In this document: positions 8,386 to 16,046 of the stretch, in pieces
Layout of the letters: every line of letters starts with the position of its first letter
Position numbering within the stretch: the stretch's first letter is position 1
DNA from: Burkholderia sp. SRS-46
Lineage (GTDB): Bacteria; Pseudomonadota; Gammaproteobacteria; Burkholderiales; Burkholderiaceae
DNA: 64,000 nt
NCBI RefSeq assembly: GCF_004343775.1
Contig: NZ_PTXL01000009.1
Span: 248,001-312,000 of the forward strand
Direction: 5' to 3'
The notes under the pieces: model-generated
The model's database searches: none
Told to the model about the DNA's origin: nothing
What the model saw: only the letters and a program-made list of their open reading frames with translations
Program-made: the position numbers and the translations under genes

Positions 8386-9801
8386 ATGGCGTCTTTACCG
8401 CGCGCCCAGCCCATGTCGCCCGTCTTCCTAGCACCGCTCATCGTTGCCTGTGCGTTGTTCATGGAGAGCGTCGACGCGAACATCATCGTCACGGCCCTGC
8501 CCGCGATGGCGCGCGATTTCGGGCACAGCCCCGTCACGCTGAACATCGCGATCACCGCGTACGTCGTCGGGCTCGGCGTGTTCATCCCGATCTGCGGCTG
8601 GCTCGCCGACCGCTTCAGCGCGCGCAGCGTGTTCCGCACCGCGATCGGCATCTTCGTCGTCGGCTCGCTGATGTGCGCCGCGTCCAACTCCCTCGGCCTG
8701 CTGACGTTCGCGCGCTTCGTGCAGGGCGTCGGCGGCGCGATGATGGTGCCGGTCGGGCGCATCATCATCTTCCGCGCGGTGCCGCGTGCCGATCTCGTGC
8801 GCGCGATGAACTACCTCGCGATCCCCGCGCTGTTCGGCCCCACGGTCGGCCCGCTGGTCGGCGGCTTCATCACGACATACCTGCACTGGCGGATGATCTT
8901 CTTCATCAACGTGCCGATCGGCCTGTACGGCATCTACCTCGCGAGCAAGCACATCGCGAACACGCGCGAGCCCGACCCGGGCCCGCTCGACTGGTTCGGC
9001 TTCCTGCTGTCGGCAAGCGGCGCCGCGCTGCTGCTGATGGGCCTCACGCTGATCGACGGCGCGCTGACGACGCGCGGCAACGCGCTGACGATGTGCGTGA
9101 CCGGCGCCGTGCTGCTCGCGCTCTACGTGCCGTACGCGCGCCGCAAGGAGCGGCCGGTGCTCGACCTCACGTTCCTGCGGATCCCGACCTACCACGCGAG
9201 CGTCGTCGGCGGCTCGCTGTTCCGCATCGGCCTCGGCGCGGTGCCGTTCCTGCTGCCGCTCGCGCTGCAGGAAGGGCTCGGCATGTCCGCGTTCCATTCG
9301 GGGCTGATCACCTGCGCGTCCGCGCTCGGCGGCGCGATGAGCCGCTCGACGGCCACCCATACGCTGCGCCGCTTCGGCTTTCGCACGGTGCTGATCTACA
9401 ACGCCGCGTTCGCGGGGCTCGCGATCGCCGCGTACGGCGTGTTCCATCCGGGCATGGCGACCTGGGCGATCTGGCTGATCGTGCTGGTCGGCGGGATCTT
9501 CCCCGCGCTGCAGTTCACGAGCCTCAACTCGATCATCTACGCGGACATCTCGCCGCGCGACGCGGGCCGCGCGACCAGCCTCGGCAGCGTGGTCCAGCAG
9601 ATGTCGCTCGGGCTCGGCGTCACCGTCGCGGGCCTCGTGCTGCACGTATCGCACTGGGCGCAAGGGCACCAGCAGATGGTCTGGTCGGATTTCTGGCCGG
9701 CGTTCCTGGTGGTCGGGCTGTGTTCATTCGCGTCGATCCCGATCACGCGCCGGCTGCCGCCGGGCGCCGGCGACGATATCGCGCGCGGCCGTCGCCAGTA
9801 G
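8386..9801 (+). CDS. MFS efflux transporter, DHA2 (EmrB/QacA) type
   Basis: The product of up to 471 residues has about fourteen membrane spans. Motif A-like GWLADRFSARSVF follows TM2, and the TM5 motif C-like segment NYLAIPALFGPTVGPLVGG and ALFMESVDANIIVTALP in TM1 are typical of DHA2 drug:H+ antiporters. The first ATG at 8386 overlaps a -10-like CATAAT, so translation may begin at the ATG at 8413, giving MSPVFLAPL. It is divergent from a TetR gene with a paired operator in between, which suggests inducible export of a toxic compound. No membrane-fusion partner is adjacent. Confidence 0.88.
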   Translation: MASLPRAQPMSPVFLAPLIVACALFMESVDANIIVTALPAMARDFGHSPVTLNIAITAYVVGLGVFIPICGWLADRFSARSVFRTAIGIFVVGSLMCAASNSLGLLTFARFVQGVGGAMMVPVGRIIIFRAVPRADLVRAMNYLAIPALFGPTVGPLVGGFITTYLHWRMIFFINVPIGLYGIYLASKHIANTREPDPGPLDWFGFLLSASGAALLLMGLTLIDGALTTRGNALTMCVTGAVLLALYVPYARRKERPVLDLTFLRIPTYHASVVGGSLFRIGLGAVPFLLPLALQEGLGMSAFHSGLITCASALGGAMSRSTATHTLRRFGFRTVLIYNAAFAGLAIAAYGVFHPGMATWAIWLIVLVGGIFPALQFTSLNSIIYADISPRDAGRATSLGSVVQQMSLGLGVTVAGLVLHVSHWAQGHQQMVWSDFWPAFLVVGLCSFASIPITRRLPPGAGDDIARGRRQ

Positions 9802-9860
9802 GCCACGCAAGCGGAAAACGAATCAAGGGAAGCGGAGAAACGGAGCGGAAGCGCCGCCGC

Positions 9861-9917
9861 AAAAAAAATCAGCGGACATCCACACGGGGCCGGTGCACAA
9901 CCGTATGGATGTCCGCT
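9861..9917 (-). terminator. Strong Rho-independent terminator on the minus strand
   Basis: A 17-bp stem formed by 9901-9917 and 9871-9887 (one G-U wobble on the minus-strand RNA) is followed by GA and eight T. No minus-strand protein gene ends here, so it marks the end of a non-coding transcript. Confidence 0.75.
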
Positions 9918-10029
9918 CAGGGCGCCGGGCCTCGCATTGGGGGTTGAGGTGCCCGGATTCGCTTCGTGCGTGCCATGGACATATCGTGCGTCGGAAGCGG
10001 AATCGGCGCGCGCACTGCAGCGCGCTCTG
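9861..10029 (-). ncRNA. Candidate small regulatory RNA, about 170 nt
   Basis: The 359-base gap between the MFS and YcaQ-like genes carries, on the minus strand, a promoter-like region at 10036-10078 and the terminator at 9861-9917. Together they define a transcript of about 170 nt that contains no credible ORF. The long U-tail after a GC-rich hairpin is typical of Hfq-bound enterobacterial and Burkholderia sRNAs. The 5' boundary is uncertain because the promoter spacing is long. I cannot match it to a named RNA. Confidence 0.5.
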
Positions 10030-10035
10030 GAATGC

Positions 10036-10078
10036 ACTATAAGGAATCTCGAAAAAGGCGTCTGTCAACGATTGTCAA
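10036..10078 (-). promoter_or_regulatory. Candidate promoter of the sRNA
   Basis: On the minus strand TTGACA occurs twice in tandem (10073-10078 and 10063-10068), followed by TATAGT at 10036-10041. Both hexamers are near consensus, but the spacer from the nearer TTGACA is 21 bp (20 to the overlapping TTATAG), longer than normal, so an activator may be needed or the true -10 may differ. Confidence 0.4.
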
Positions 10079-10160
10079 GCGCGGTGCCGCCGCGCAGCGG
10101 GCGCGCGCGCCGGAATCGCGCTAAAGTGGTGCCCGACCGCCATCCTCCGCCGCCATCCCG

Positions 10161-11372
10161 ATGCTCATGCTCTCGCCTGCCGCCGCCCGCGCGCTGCATC
10201 TCGCCGCGCAGGGCCTGCTCGCGCCGCCGCGCCGCCAGGCAACCAAGGCCGACGTGCTCGACACGATCCGCCGCATGGCGCAGTTGCAGATCGATACGAT
10301 CCACGTCGTCGCGCGCAGCCCGTATCTCGTGCTGTACAGCCGGCTCGGCGCGTTCGCGCCGCAATGGCTCGACGAGCATCTCGCCGAAGCGCGGCTGTTC
10401 GAATACTGGTCGCACGAGGCGTGCTTCCTGCCGATCGAGCAGTTCGGCCTGATGCGCTACAAGATGCTCGATCCGTCCGGCATGGGCTGGAAGTACGCGG
10501 CCGACTGGCACCGGCACCATCGTGCCGACATCGAGCGGCTGCTCGCGCGGATCCGCGCGGACGGCCCGGTGCGCTCGGCCGATTTCGCGCGCGAGGGTGG
10601 CGCGAAAGGCAACGGCTGGTGGGACCGCAAGCCGGAGAAGCAGCACCTCGAAGTGCTGTTCACGACCGGCGACCTGATGGTGGCCGAGCGCCGCAACTTC
10701 CAGCGCGTGTACGACGTGCGCGAGCGCGTGCTGCCCGGCTGGGACGACACGCGCGACCTGCCGTCGCGCGAAGCGGTGCTGCCCGCGCTGCTCGACCATA
10801 CGTGCCGTGCGCTCGGGATCGTGCGCGCCGATTGGATCGCCGACTATTACCGGCTGCCGCGCCGCTCGTACCGCGCGGAACTCGATGCGCTCGCCGACGC
10901 GGGCGAGCTGGTGCCGGTCGCGGTCGACGGCTGGAACGAGCCGGCCTACGTGCACCGCTCGCTCGACGCGCTGCTGCCGGCCGCCGAGGCCGGCACGCTG
11001 CGCTCGACCGTCACGACGCTGCTGTCGCCGTTCGATCCGGTGGTGTGGGACCGGCGGCGCGCGTCCACGCTGTTCGGCTTCGACTACACGATCGAGTGCT
11101 ACACGCCCGCGCACAAGCGGCGCTACGGCTATTTCTGCCTGCCGGTGCTGCATCGCGGGCGGCTGATCGGCCGCGTCGACGCGAAGGCGCATCGCACGCT
11201 CGGCACCTTCGAGCTGAAGGCCGTCCATATCGAGCCGGACGTGCGGATCGGCGCGGGGCTCGCGAGCGACGTCGCGAACGCGGTGAAGAAGCTCGCGACG
11301 TGGCACGGCACGCCGGCGGTCACGGTCCGGGATGCGCCGCCGGCGCTCGCGCAGGCGATCGCCGACGCGTAA
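10161..11372 (+). CDS. YcaQ/AlkZ-like winged-helix DNA glycosylase (HTH_42 family)
   Basis: The 403-residue protein belongs to the family of E. coli YcaQ (AlkX) and Streptomyces AlkZ, which unhook interstrand DNA crosslinks by excising alkylated bases. The catalytic Q-phi-Q/D motif is visible as QLQIDTIHVVARSPY at about residues 41-55, where QID gives the YcaQ-type pattern. Three winged-helix units and a C-terminal beta-barrel (around LLSPFDPVVWDRRR) follow the family order. It acts on chromosomal DNA in the cytoplasm. It stands alone, in the same direction as the MFS gene but separated by the candidate sRNA. A second ATG two codons in is an equally good start. Confidence 0.85.
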   Translation: MLMLSPAAARALHLAAQGLLAPPRRQATKADVLDTIRRMAQLQIDTIHVVARSPYLVLYSRLGAFAPQWLDEHLAEARLFEYWSHEACFLPIEQFGLMRYKMLDPSGMGWKYAADWHRHHRADIERLLARIRADGPVRSADFAREGGAKGNGWWDRKPEKQHLEVLFTTGDLMVAERRNFQRVYDVRERVLPGWDDTRDLPSREAVLPALLDHTCRALGIVRADWIADYYRLPRRSYRAELDALADAGELVPVAVDGWNEPAYVHRSLDALLPAAEAGTLRSTVTTLLSPFDPVVWDRRRASTLFGFDYTIECYTPAHKRRYGYFCLPVLHRGRLIGRVDAKAHRTLGTFELKAVHIEPDVRIGAGLASDVANAVKKLATWHGTPAVTVRDAPPALAQAIADA

Positions 11373-11570
11373 CGCAAGCGGCCGCCGCGCCGGTGCGAGC
11401 GGCGCGGCGTCGACGAAGCGGCGATTGCGATGCAATCACGTCAGCACATCTACGCGATCCACGCGGCCATCTCCGGCCGCGCCTCCCTCAGCGTGCACGC
11501 CCCGTGAACCCATGCCGAGCGGCTTGCACGCATCGAACACCTGCTCCGGCGGCGTGATGCCGTCGGCTTC

Positions 11571-12779
11571 TCACGCAACGGGTTGCGGCGTGGGCACGGC
11601 GGCAGCGTCCAGCACGCGGCGCGTATGCCGCGCGATCATCAGGTTCTCGTCGGTCGGGATCACACGCACCGTGACGCGCGACGCCGCGCTCGAAATCACC
11701 GGACGGCCGGCTGCGTTCGCCGCATCGTCGAGCTCGACGCCGAGCCACGCCGCACCGCGGCAGATGCGCTCGCGCACGCTCGGCGCGTGCTCGCCGATGC
11801 CGGCGGTGAACACCAGCGTATCGAGGCCACCCAGCACGCCGGCCAGCGCGCCCAGCTCGCGCGCGGCGCGGTACGCGAACAGGTCGATCGCGTGCGCGGC
11901 CGACGGCGCGTCGCTCGCGAGCAGCGTGCGCATGTCGCTCGAGACGCCCGACACGCCGAGCAGGCCCGATTCCGCGTAGATCAGATGCTCGACCTCGTCG
12001 ATCGACCGCCCTTCGTGACGCAGCAGGTACAGGATCGCGCCGGGGTCCAGCGCGCCCGTGCGCGTGCCCATCGGCAAGCCGTCGACGGCCGTGAAGCCCA
12101 TCGTCGTCGCGACGCTGCGGCCCTGTTCGAGCGCGCACAGGCTCGCGCCGTTGCCGAGATGCGCGACGATCGTGCGGCGCTGCGTCCATTCGCGGTCGAG
12201 CGCGGCGAGCGCCGTCGTGATGTATTCGTACGACAGCCCGTGAAACCCGTAGCGCACGATGCCCCGCTCGGTCAGCGCGCGCGGCAGCGCGAACTCGCGC
12301 TCGAGCGCCGGCAGCGTCGCATGGAACGCGGTATCGAAGCACGCGACCTGCGGCAGGTCCGGCGCGACCGCGCCGACCGCGCGGATCGCGTCGACGTGGT
12401 GCGGCTGATGCAGCGGCGCGAGCGGCGACAGCGCCGCGATCGCGTCGAGCACGGGCGCGTCGATCCGCACCGGCGCCGCGAAATGCGGCCCGCCGTGCAC
12501 GACCCGATGGCCGACGCCGTCGAACGCCGCCTCGCGGCCGACATGATCCGAGAACCACGCATGCAGCGCGTCGATCGCGCCGTGATGGCCGGGCTGCGCG
12601 ACCGGCTGGTCGGTCAACCTGACGCCGTGCGCATCGTCGACGACGAGGCGCGGCGCCGTGTGCAGGCTGTCGACCTGGCCGTGCACGCCCGCGACGAGCG
12701 AACCGTCGTCGCGCGTGTCGTACACGGAAAACTTGAGGCTCGACGAGCCCGCATTCAGCACGAGAACCGGGTGTTCCAT
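11571..12779 (-). CDS. ackA: Acetate kinase
   Basis: The 402-residue enzyme interconverts acetyl phosphate and acetate with ADP/ATP. The N-terminal phosphate-binding signature VLNAGSSSLKFSVYD at residues 7-21 and the second signature around GIVRYGFHGLSYEY are intact; length matches the family (about 400). Its start is 10 bases downstream of the phosphotransacetylase stop, so the two genes form an operon that makes ATP from acetyl-CoA by substrate-level phosphorylation. The upstream operon promoter carries an FNR/ANR-type box, implying use at low oxygen. Confidence 0.95.
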   Translation of the reverse strand: MEHPVLVLNAGSSSLKFSVYDTRDDGSLVAGVHGQVDSLHTAPRLVVDDAHGVRLTDQPVAQPGHHGAIDALHAWFSDHVGREAAFDGVGHRVVHGGPHFAAPVRIDAPVLDAIAALSPLAPLHQPHHVDAIRAVGAVAPDLPQVACFDTAFHATLPALEREFALPRALTERGIVRYGFHGLSYEYITTALAALDREWTQRRTIVAHLGNGASLCALEQGRSVATTMGFTAVDGLPMGTRTGALDPGAILYLLRHEGRSIDEVEHLIYAESGLLGVSGVSSDMRTLLASDAPSAAHAIDLFAYRAARELGALAGVLGGLDTLVFTAGIGEHAPSVRERICRGAAWLGVELDDAANAAGRPVISSAASRVTVRVIPTDENLMIARHTRRVLDAAAVPTPQPVA

Positions 12780-12789
12780 CGTGCCCCCC

Positions 12790-13743
12790 TCAGAGCGTCA
12801 CCGGCGCGGATGCGCCGGATACGCGCGTCGCATGCGCATGAAGCGCCGCGACGGCGCAGCTCGCCATCCGCGTGCGCTCGCTGTCGGCGCGGCTCGTCAG
12901 GATGATCGGCACGCGCGCGCCGAGCACGATGCCGGCCGCGTCCGCGTTGGCGAGGAACGTCAGCTCCTTCGCGAGCATGTTGCCGGCCTCCAGGTCGGGC
13001 GTGAGCAGGATGTCGGCGTCGCCCGCGACGTCGGAGCCGAGGTGCTTGAGCCGCGCGGCTTCCGGGCTGATCGCGTTGTCGAACGCGAGCGGGCCGTCGA
13101 GCGCGCCGCCCGTGATCTGGCCGCGCTCCGCCATCTTGCACAGCGCCGCCGCGTCGAGCGTCGACGGCAGCTTCGAGCTGACCGTCTCGACGGCCGACAG
13201 GATCGCCACCTTCGGCCGCTCGACGCCGAGCGCGCGCGCGAGATCGATCGCGTTCTGCACGATGTCGACCTTCTGCTCGAGCGTCGGCCGGATGTTGACC
13301 GCCGCATCGGTGATGAACAGCGGCTTGCGGTAGGTCGGCACGTCCATGATGAACACATGGCTCAGGCGCCGCTCGGTGCGGATGCCCGAATCGGCGCGCA
13401 CGACTTCCGCGAGGAGTTCGTCGGTATGCAGGCTGCCCTTCATCAGCGCGCCGGCCTCGCCCGCGCGCACCAGCGCGACGGCCTGGGCCGCGGCCGCATG
13501 GCTGTGCGGCGCGTCGACGAGCCGGTACACGGACAGGTCGAGGCCGACCATCGCGGCCAGCGCCGTCATCCGCGCGACCGGGCCGACCAGCACCGGCACG
13601 ATGAGGCCGGCCTGCGCCGCGTCGACGGCCGCGCGCAACGACACCTCGTCGCACGGGTGCGCGACCGCGACGGTCACCGGGTCCAGCGAGCGACAGCGCG
13701 CGATCAGCGCGTCGTATTTCTGATGCGAACGGGAATCGGACAT
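12790..13743 (-). CDS. pta: Phosphate acetyltransferase (short Pta/Ptb type)
   Basis: The 317-residue enzyme converts acetyl-CoA plus phosphate to acetyl phosphate and feeds AckA. It is the short single-domain PTA_PTB form: no N-terminal DRTGG domain and no MaoC domain. Family blocks include ALMKGSLHTDELL, RRLSHVFIMDVP and the C-terminal NMLAKELTFLANADAAGIVLG. The start at 13743 is set by GGAGG eight bases upstream; the frame stays open further upstream but without signals. Phosphobutyryl transfer is an alternative for this subfamily, although the adjacent acetate kinase favours acetyl. It is first in the operon and divergent from atpG. Confidence 0.88.
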   Translation of the reverse strand: MSDSRSHQKYDALIARCRSLDPVTVAVAHPCDEVSLRAAVDAAQAGLIVPVLVGPVARMTALAAMVGLDLSVYRLVDAPHSHAAAAQAVALVRAGEAGALMKGSLHTDELLAEVVRADSGIRTERRLSHVFIMDVPTYRKPLFITDAAVNIRPTLEQKVDIVQNAIDLARALGVERPKVAILSAVETVSSKLPSTLDAAALCKMAERGQITGGALDGPLAFDNAISPEAARLKHLGSDVAGDADILLTPDLEAGNMLAKELTFLANADAAGIVLGARVPIILTSRADSERTRMASCAVAALHAHATRVSGASAPVTL

Positions 13744-13800
13744 CGAGCACACCTCCGTGGTCATATGAACGGATTCTGGTGCGATTCGTCGGACGGATGT

Positions 13801-13814
13801 TTGACGCGCGTCAA
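13801..13814. promoter_or_regulatory. FNR/ANR/DNR-type box in a divergent promoter
   Basis: The perfect palindrome TTGACGCGCGTCAA matches the TTGA-N6-TCAA core bound by FNR/ANR/DNR regulators. Leftward, CAGAAT (minus strand, 13773-13778) would place transcription near 13766; rightward, TAGCAT (13836-13841) would place it near 13848. Both starts lie about 41.5 bp from the box centre, the class II activation distance, so one site could activate pta-ackA and atpG-atpC together under low oxygen. Confidence 0.7.
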
Positions 13815-13942
13815 TCGAATCAGGTGAAGTCCCGATAGCATGGATTTCGACGCGGCGGCATGACGGTCCGCCGTCGCGGCGCATCGCACGCCGCCTCACA
13901 ACCGCGCGCCGGCCCGGCCCGACGCCCTTTCCGCGAGAAGCC

Positions 13943-14812
13943 ATGCACATTCGCGAAATCCGCTCGAAGATCGCCAGCACGTCGTCGACGCGCAAGATCA
14001 CGCGGGCCATGGAAATGATGGCGCGCACCAAGATGGCGAACGCGCAGAAGCGCGCCCGGGATTTCCGGCCGTATGCGGAAAAGATCCAGGCAATGGCCGA
14101 GCGCGTGCTGCGCGACCGGCCCGATCACGTGTCGGCGCTGATGGCGCGACGCACGCCCGTGCGGCGCGTCGGCCTGATCGTCGTCAGCACCGATCGCGGG
14201 CTGTGCGGGCCGCTCAATGCGCGGCTGCTCGTGCAGTGCGTCGACGCGCTCGAACGCTGGGACCAGGCCGGCGTCGCGTGCGAGCTGAGCGTGATCGGCG
14301 CGCGCGGCGTCGCGCCGCTTGCACGCTACGGCGCGAACATCACCGCGCGTGCCGCCAGCCTCGCCGCCGCGCCGCACTTCGACACGATGCTCGGCGCGCT
14401 GCTCGTGCCGCTGTCGGCGTTCGTCGCCGGCGAACTCGACGAGGTACATATCGCGTACAACCGGCTGACGAGCCCGCTCGCCTACGAACCGCGGATCGAC
14501 CCGGTGCTGCCCGTCACGGGCCTCGACAGCCGCGCGCCCGCGGGCGGCGCCGAGGCGTCGGACTACCTGTACGAACCGGCGCCGAAGCCGGCCGTGGATA
14601 CGCTGCTGCTGCGCTACGTCGAGGCGATGCTCTACCAGGCGGTCGTCGAGAACTACGCGTGCGAGCAGTGCGCGCGGATGTTCAGCATGCAGACCGCGAC
14701 CGAGAACGCCGATCGCGTGCTGCACGGCCTGCGGCACCTTTACCAGAAGACCCGGCAGGCGCAGATCACCACCGAGCTGTGCGAGATCGTCGCCGGCGCG
14801 GCGGCCGTCTGA
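13943..14812 (+). CDS. atpG: F1 ATP synthase gamma subunit, orphan paralogue
   Basis: The 289-residue protein has the full gamma-subunit architecture. The N-terminal coiled-coil strand begins MHIREIRSKIASTSSTRKIT with the conserved RKITRAMEMMARTKM block; the Rossmann core carries the IVVSTDRGLCGPLN signature; the C-terminal helix ends TELCEIVAGAAAV. In F1 this shaft rotates inside alpha3beta3. No alpha, beta, delta, a, b or c genes are beside it, and only an epsilon gene follows, so it is not part of a complete atp operon. It probably replaces or competes with the housekeeping gamma under the oxygen-box promoter upstream. Confidence 0.9.
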   Translation: MHIREIRSKIASTSSTRKITRAMEMMARTKMANAQKRARDFRPYAEKIQAMAERVLRDRPDHVSALMARRTPVRRVGLIVVSTDRGLCGPLNARLLVQCVDALERWDQAGVACELSVIGARGVAPLARYGANITARAASLAAAPHFDTMLGALLVPLSAFVAGELDEVHIAYNRLTSPLAYEPRIDPVLPVTGLDSRAPAGGAEASDYLYEPAPKPAVDTLLLRYVEAMLYQAVVENYACEQCARMFSMQTATENADRVLHGLRHLYQKTRQAQITTELCEIVAGAAAV

Positions 14813-14823
14813 CGGCGGCGCCC

Positions 14824-15282
14824 ATGGAAACCTCGATGAAGCTCGACATCCTGAGCATCGAACAGGTGCTGTATTCCGGCGACGCGCACTTCGTCAGCGC
14901 GCCCGGCGAGAACGGCGAGCTCGGCATCTATCCGCGCCATGCGCCGCTGCTCACGCGGCTGCGGCCCGGCGTGGTCACGCTCGTCGACGCGCCGGGCGGC
15001 GCGCATCGCCGGATCCTGGTGGCGGGCGGCGTGCTGGAAGTGAGCCGCGAAGGCGTGACGCTGATCGCCGATCACGCGCTGCGCACGCCGGAACTCGACG
15101 TGCTGCGGGCGCGCGAGGCGCGGCACGCGGCGGACGACTGGCGCCGCCGCTACACGCCGGAACACCGGCGCGCATTCGATTTCGCGTCGGCGCGCGCGGA
15201 ACTGATGGACGAGATCCGGCGGTTCTTCGCGCTGGCGATGCAGCAGCGTGCCGCGGGGGGCGAAACGGGGGGTGCGGGGTAG
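14824..15282 (+). CDS. atpC: F1 ATP synthase epsilon subunit, orphan paralogue
   Basis: The 152-residue protein starts METSMKLDILSIEQVLYSGD and has the epsilon beta-sandwich, with GENGELGIYPRHAPLLTRLRPG at about residues 32-53, followed by a two-helix C-terminal domain. That C-terminal domain is the part of epsilon that inhibits ATP hydrolysis. The gene is 11 bases after the gamma stop, so the two are co-transcribed. A second ATG at 14836 has GGAA upstream and is an alternative start. Known F1 epsilon binds gamma directly, so the pair could form a regulatory module that exchanges into the resident enzyme. Confidence 0.9.
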   Translation: METSMKLDILSIEQVLYSGDAHFVSAPGENGELGIYPRHAPLLTRLRPGVVTLVDAPGGAHRRILVAGGVLEVSREGVTLIADHALRTPELDVLRAREARHAADDWRRRYTPEHRRAFDFASARAELMDEIRRFFALAMQQRAAGGETGGAG

Positions 15283-15325
15283 AAGCGGCCGGCCCGATGC
15301 AGGGACGGCCGCCGGCCTGCGCCGC

Positions 15326-15544
15326 TCAGTCGCGCAGCTTGCGGAAACGCGGCGTGCCGTCTTCGAGCGATTCGTTGAACATCGCCTCCGGCCGCACCCA
15401 CAGCCCGCGCGCATGCGGCCACAGATGCTCGTACACGACGAGCGATTCCTCGGTTTCGGAGTGCCGGGCGACGCCGATGTAGCGGTAGAGGCCGCCCTTG
15501 TAATGGCGGTGGGTCGCGAGTTGTTCGGCTTCCTGTTCGGTCAT
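15326..15544 (-). CDS. DUF1653 protein, 72 aa
   Basis: This compact cytoplasmic protein has the DUF1653 core: HYKGGLYRYIGVARHSETEE, then VVYEHLWPHARGLWVRPEAMFNE and the closing PRFRKL. The beta-rich fold is widespread in bacteria and its biochemical role is unknown. It is convergent with atpC, 43 bases away, in a gap that can form a GC-rich hairpin. It follows the GNAT gene on the same strand and may be co-transcribed with it. Confidence 0.88.
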   Translation of the reverse strand: MTEQEAEQLATHRHYKGGLYRYIGVARHSETEESLVVYEHLWPHARGLWVRPEAMFNESLEDGTPRFRKLRD

Positions 15545-15602
15545 GATGCGCTTCCTTCAATGATTCGGTGATACGGAGAGCGCGTATTGTATGCGCTGCG
15601 CA

Positions 15603-16046
15603 TCAGCGCTTCGTGTAGATGTCCGGGCGGCTGATTTCCATCAGCCGCGCCGGGTTCGCCGACGGCCCGAAACCGACCGGCCGGTACAGTTCGTGCGCGT
15701 CGGCGGTCATCAGCATGATGCGGCGCAGCCCCTGCACCATCGGCAGCGCGAACATGTGGTCGATCAGCGCGCGGCCGTAGCCGTTGCCGCGGTGCGCGGG
15801 GAACACGAACACGTCGCACAGGTACGCGAACGTCGCGTGATCGGTCACGAGCCGCGCGAACCCCACCTGCCGGTCGCCGAGATAGGCGCCGAAGCACAGC
15901 GAGCCGGCGAGCGAGCGGTCGAACACGTCGCGCGGAATGCCCTTCGACCAGTACGCATCGAGATGCAGGAAATCGTAGATCGCGTCGACGTCGAGTTCGC
16001 GCGGGTCGGTCGAAAATCTCAGCGTGGCGGGAGCGGCTTCGGGCAC
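15603..16046 (-). CDS. GNAT-family N-acetyltransferase
   Basis: The 147-residue protein carries the acetyl-CoA pyrophosphate-binding loop HRGNGYGRAL after VFVFPA, and the C-terminal LYRPVGFGPS block. A GTG start preceded by GGAGA gives a normal single GNAT domain; longer in-frame starts would add a basic, unstructured tail. The start lies 28 bases inside the end of the upstream Fic gene, so the two are translationally coupled. The acetylated substrate is unknown. Confidence 0.85.
   Translation of the reverse strand: MPEAAPATLRFSTDPRELDVDAIYDFLHLDAYWSKGIPRDVFDRSLAGSLCFGAYLGDRQVGFARLVTDHATFAYLCDVFVFPAHRGNGYGRALIDHMFALPMVQGLRRIMLMTADAHELYRPVGFGPSANPARLMEISRPDIYTKR

Noticed and set aside
9823-10068. 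An 81-aa minus-strand ORF covering the sRNA candidate
   Set aside because: It starts at a TTG inside the TTGACA element, has no ribosome site and runs through the terminator stem.
14203-14835. Gamma-epsilon fusion protein read through one frame
   Set aside because: The upstream extension of the epsilon frame is Arg/Ala-rich antisense-like sequence within atpG in another frame; the gamma gene has its own stop at 14812.
13943-15282. Start of a full N-ATPase or second atp operon
   Set aside because: N-ATPase operons begin with atpD-atpC and include atpQ and atpR; here only gamma and epsilon occur and the next genes are unrelated.
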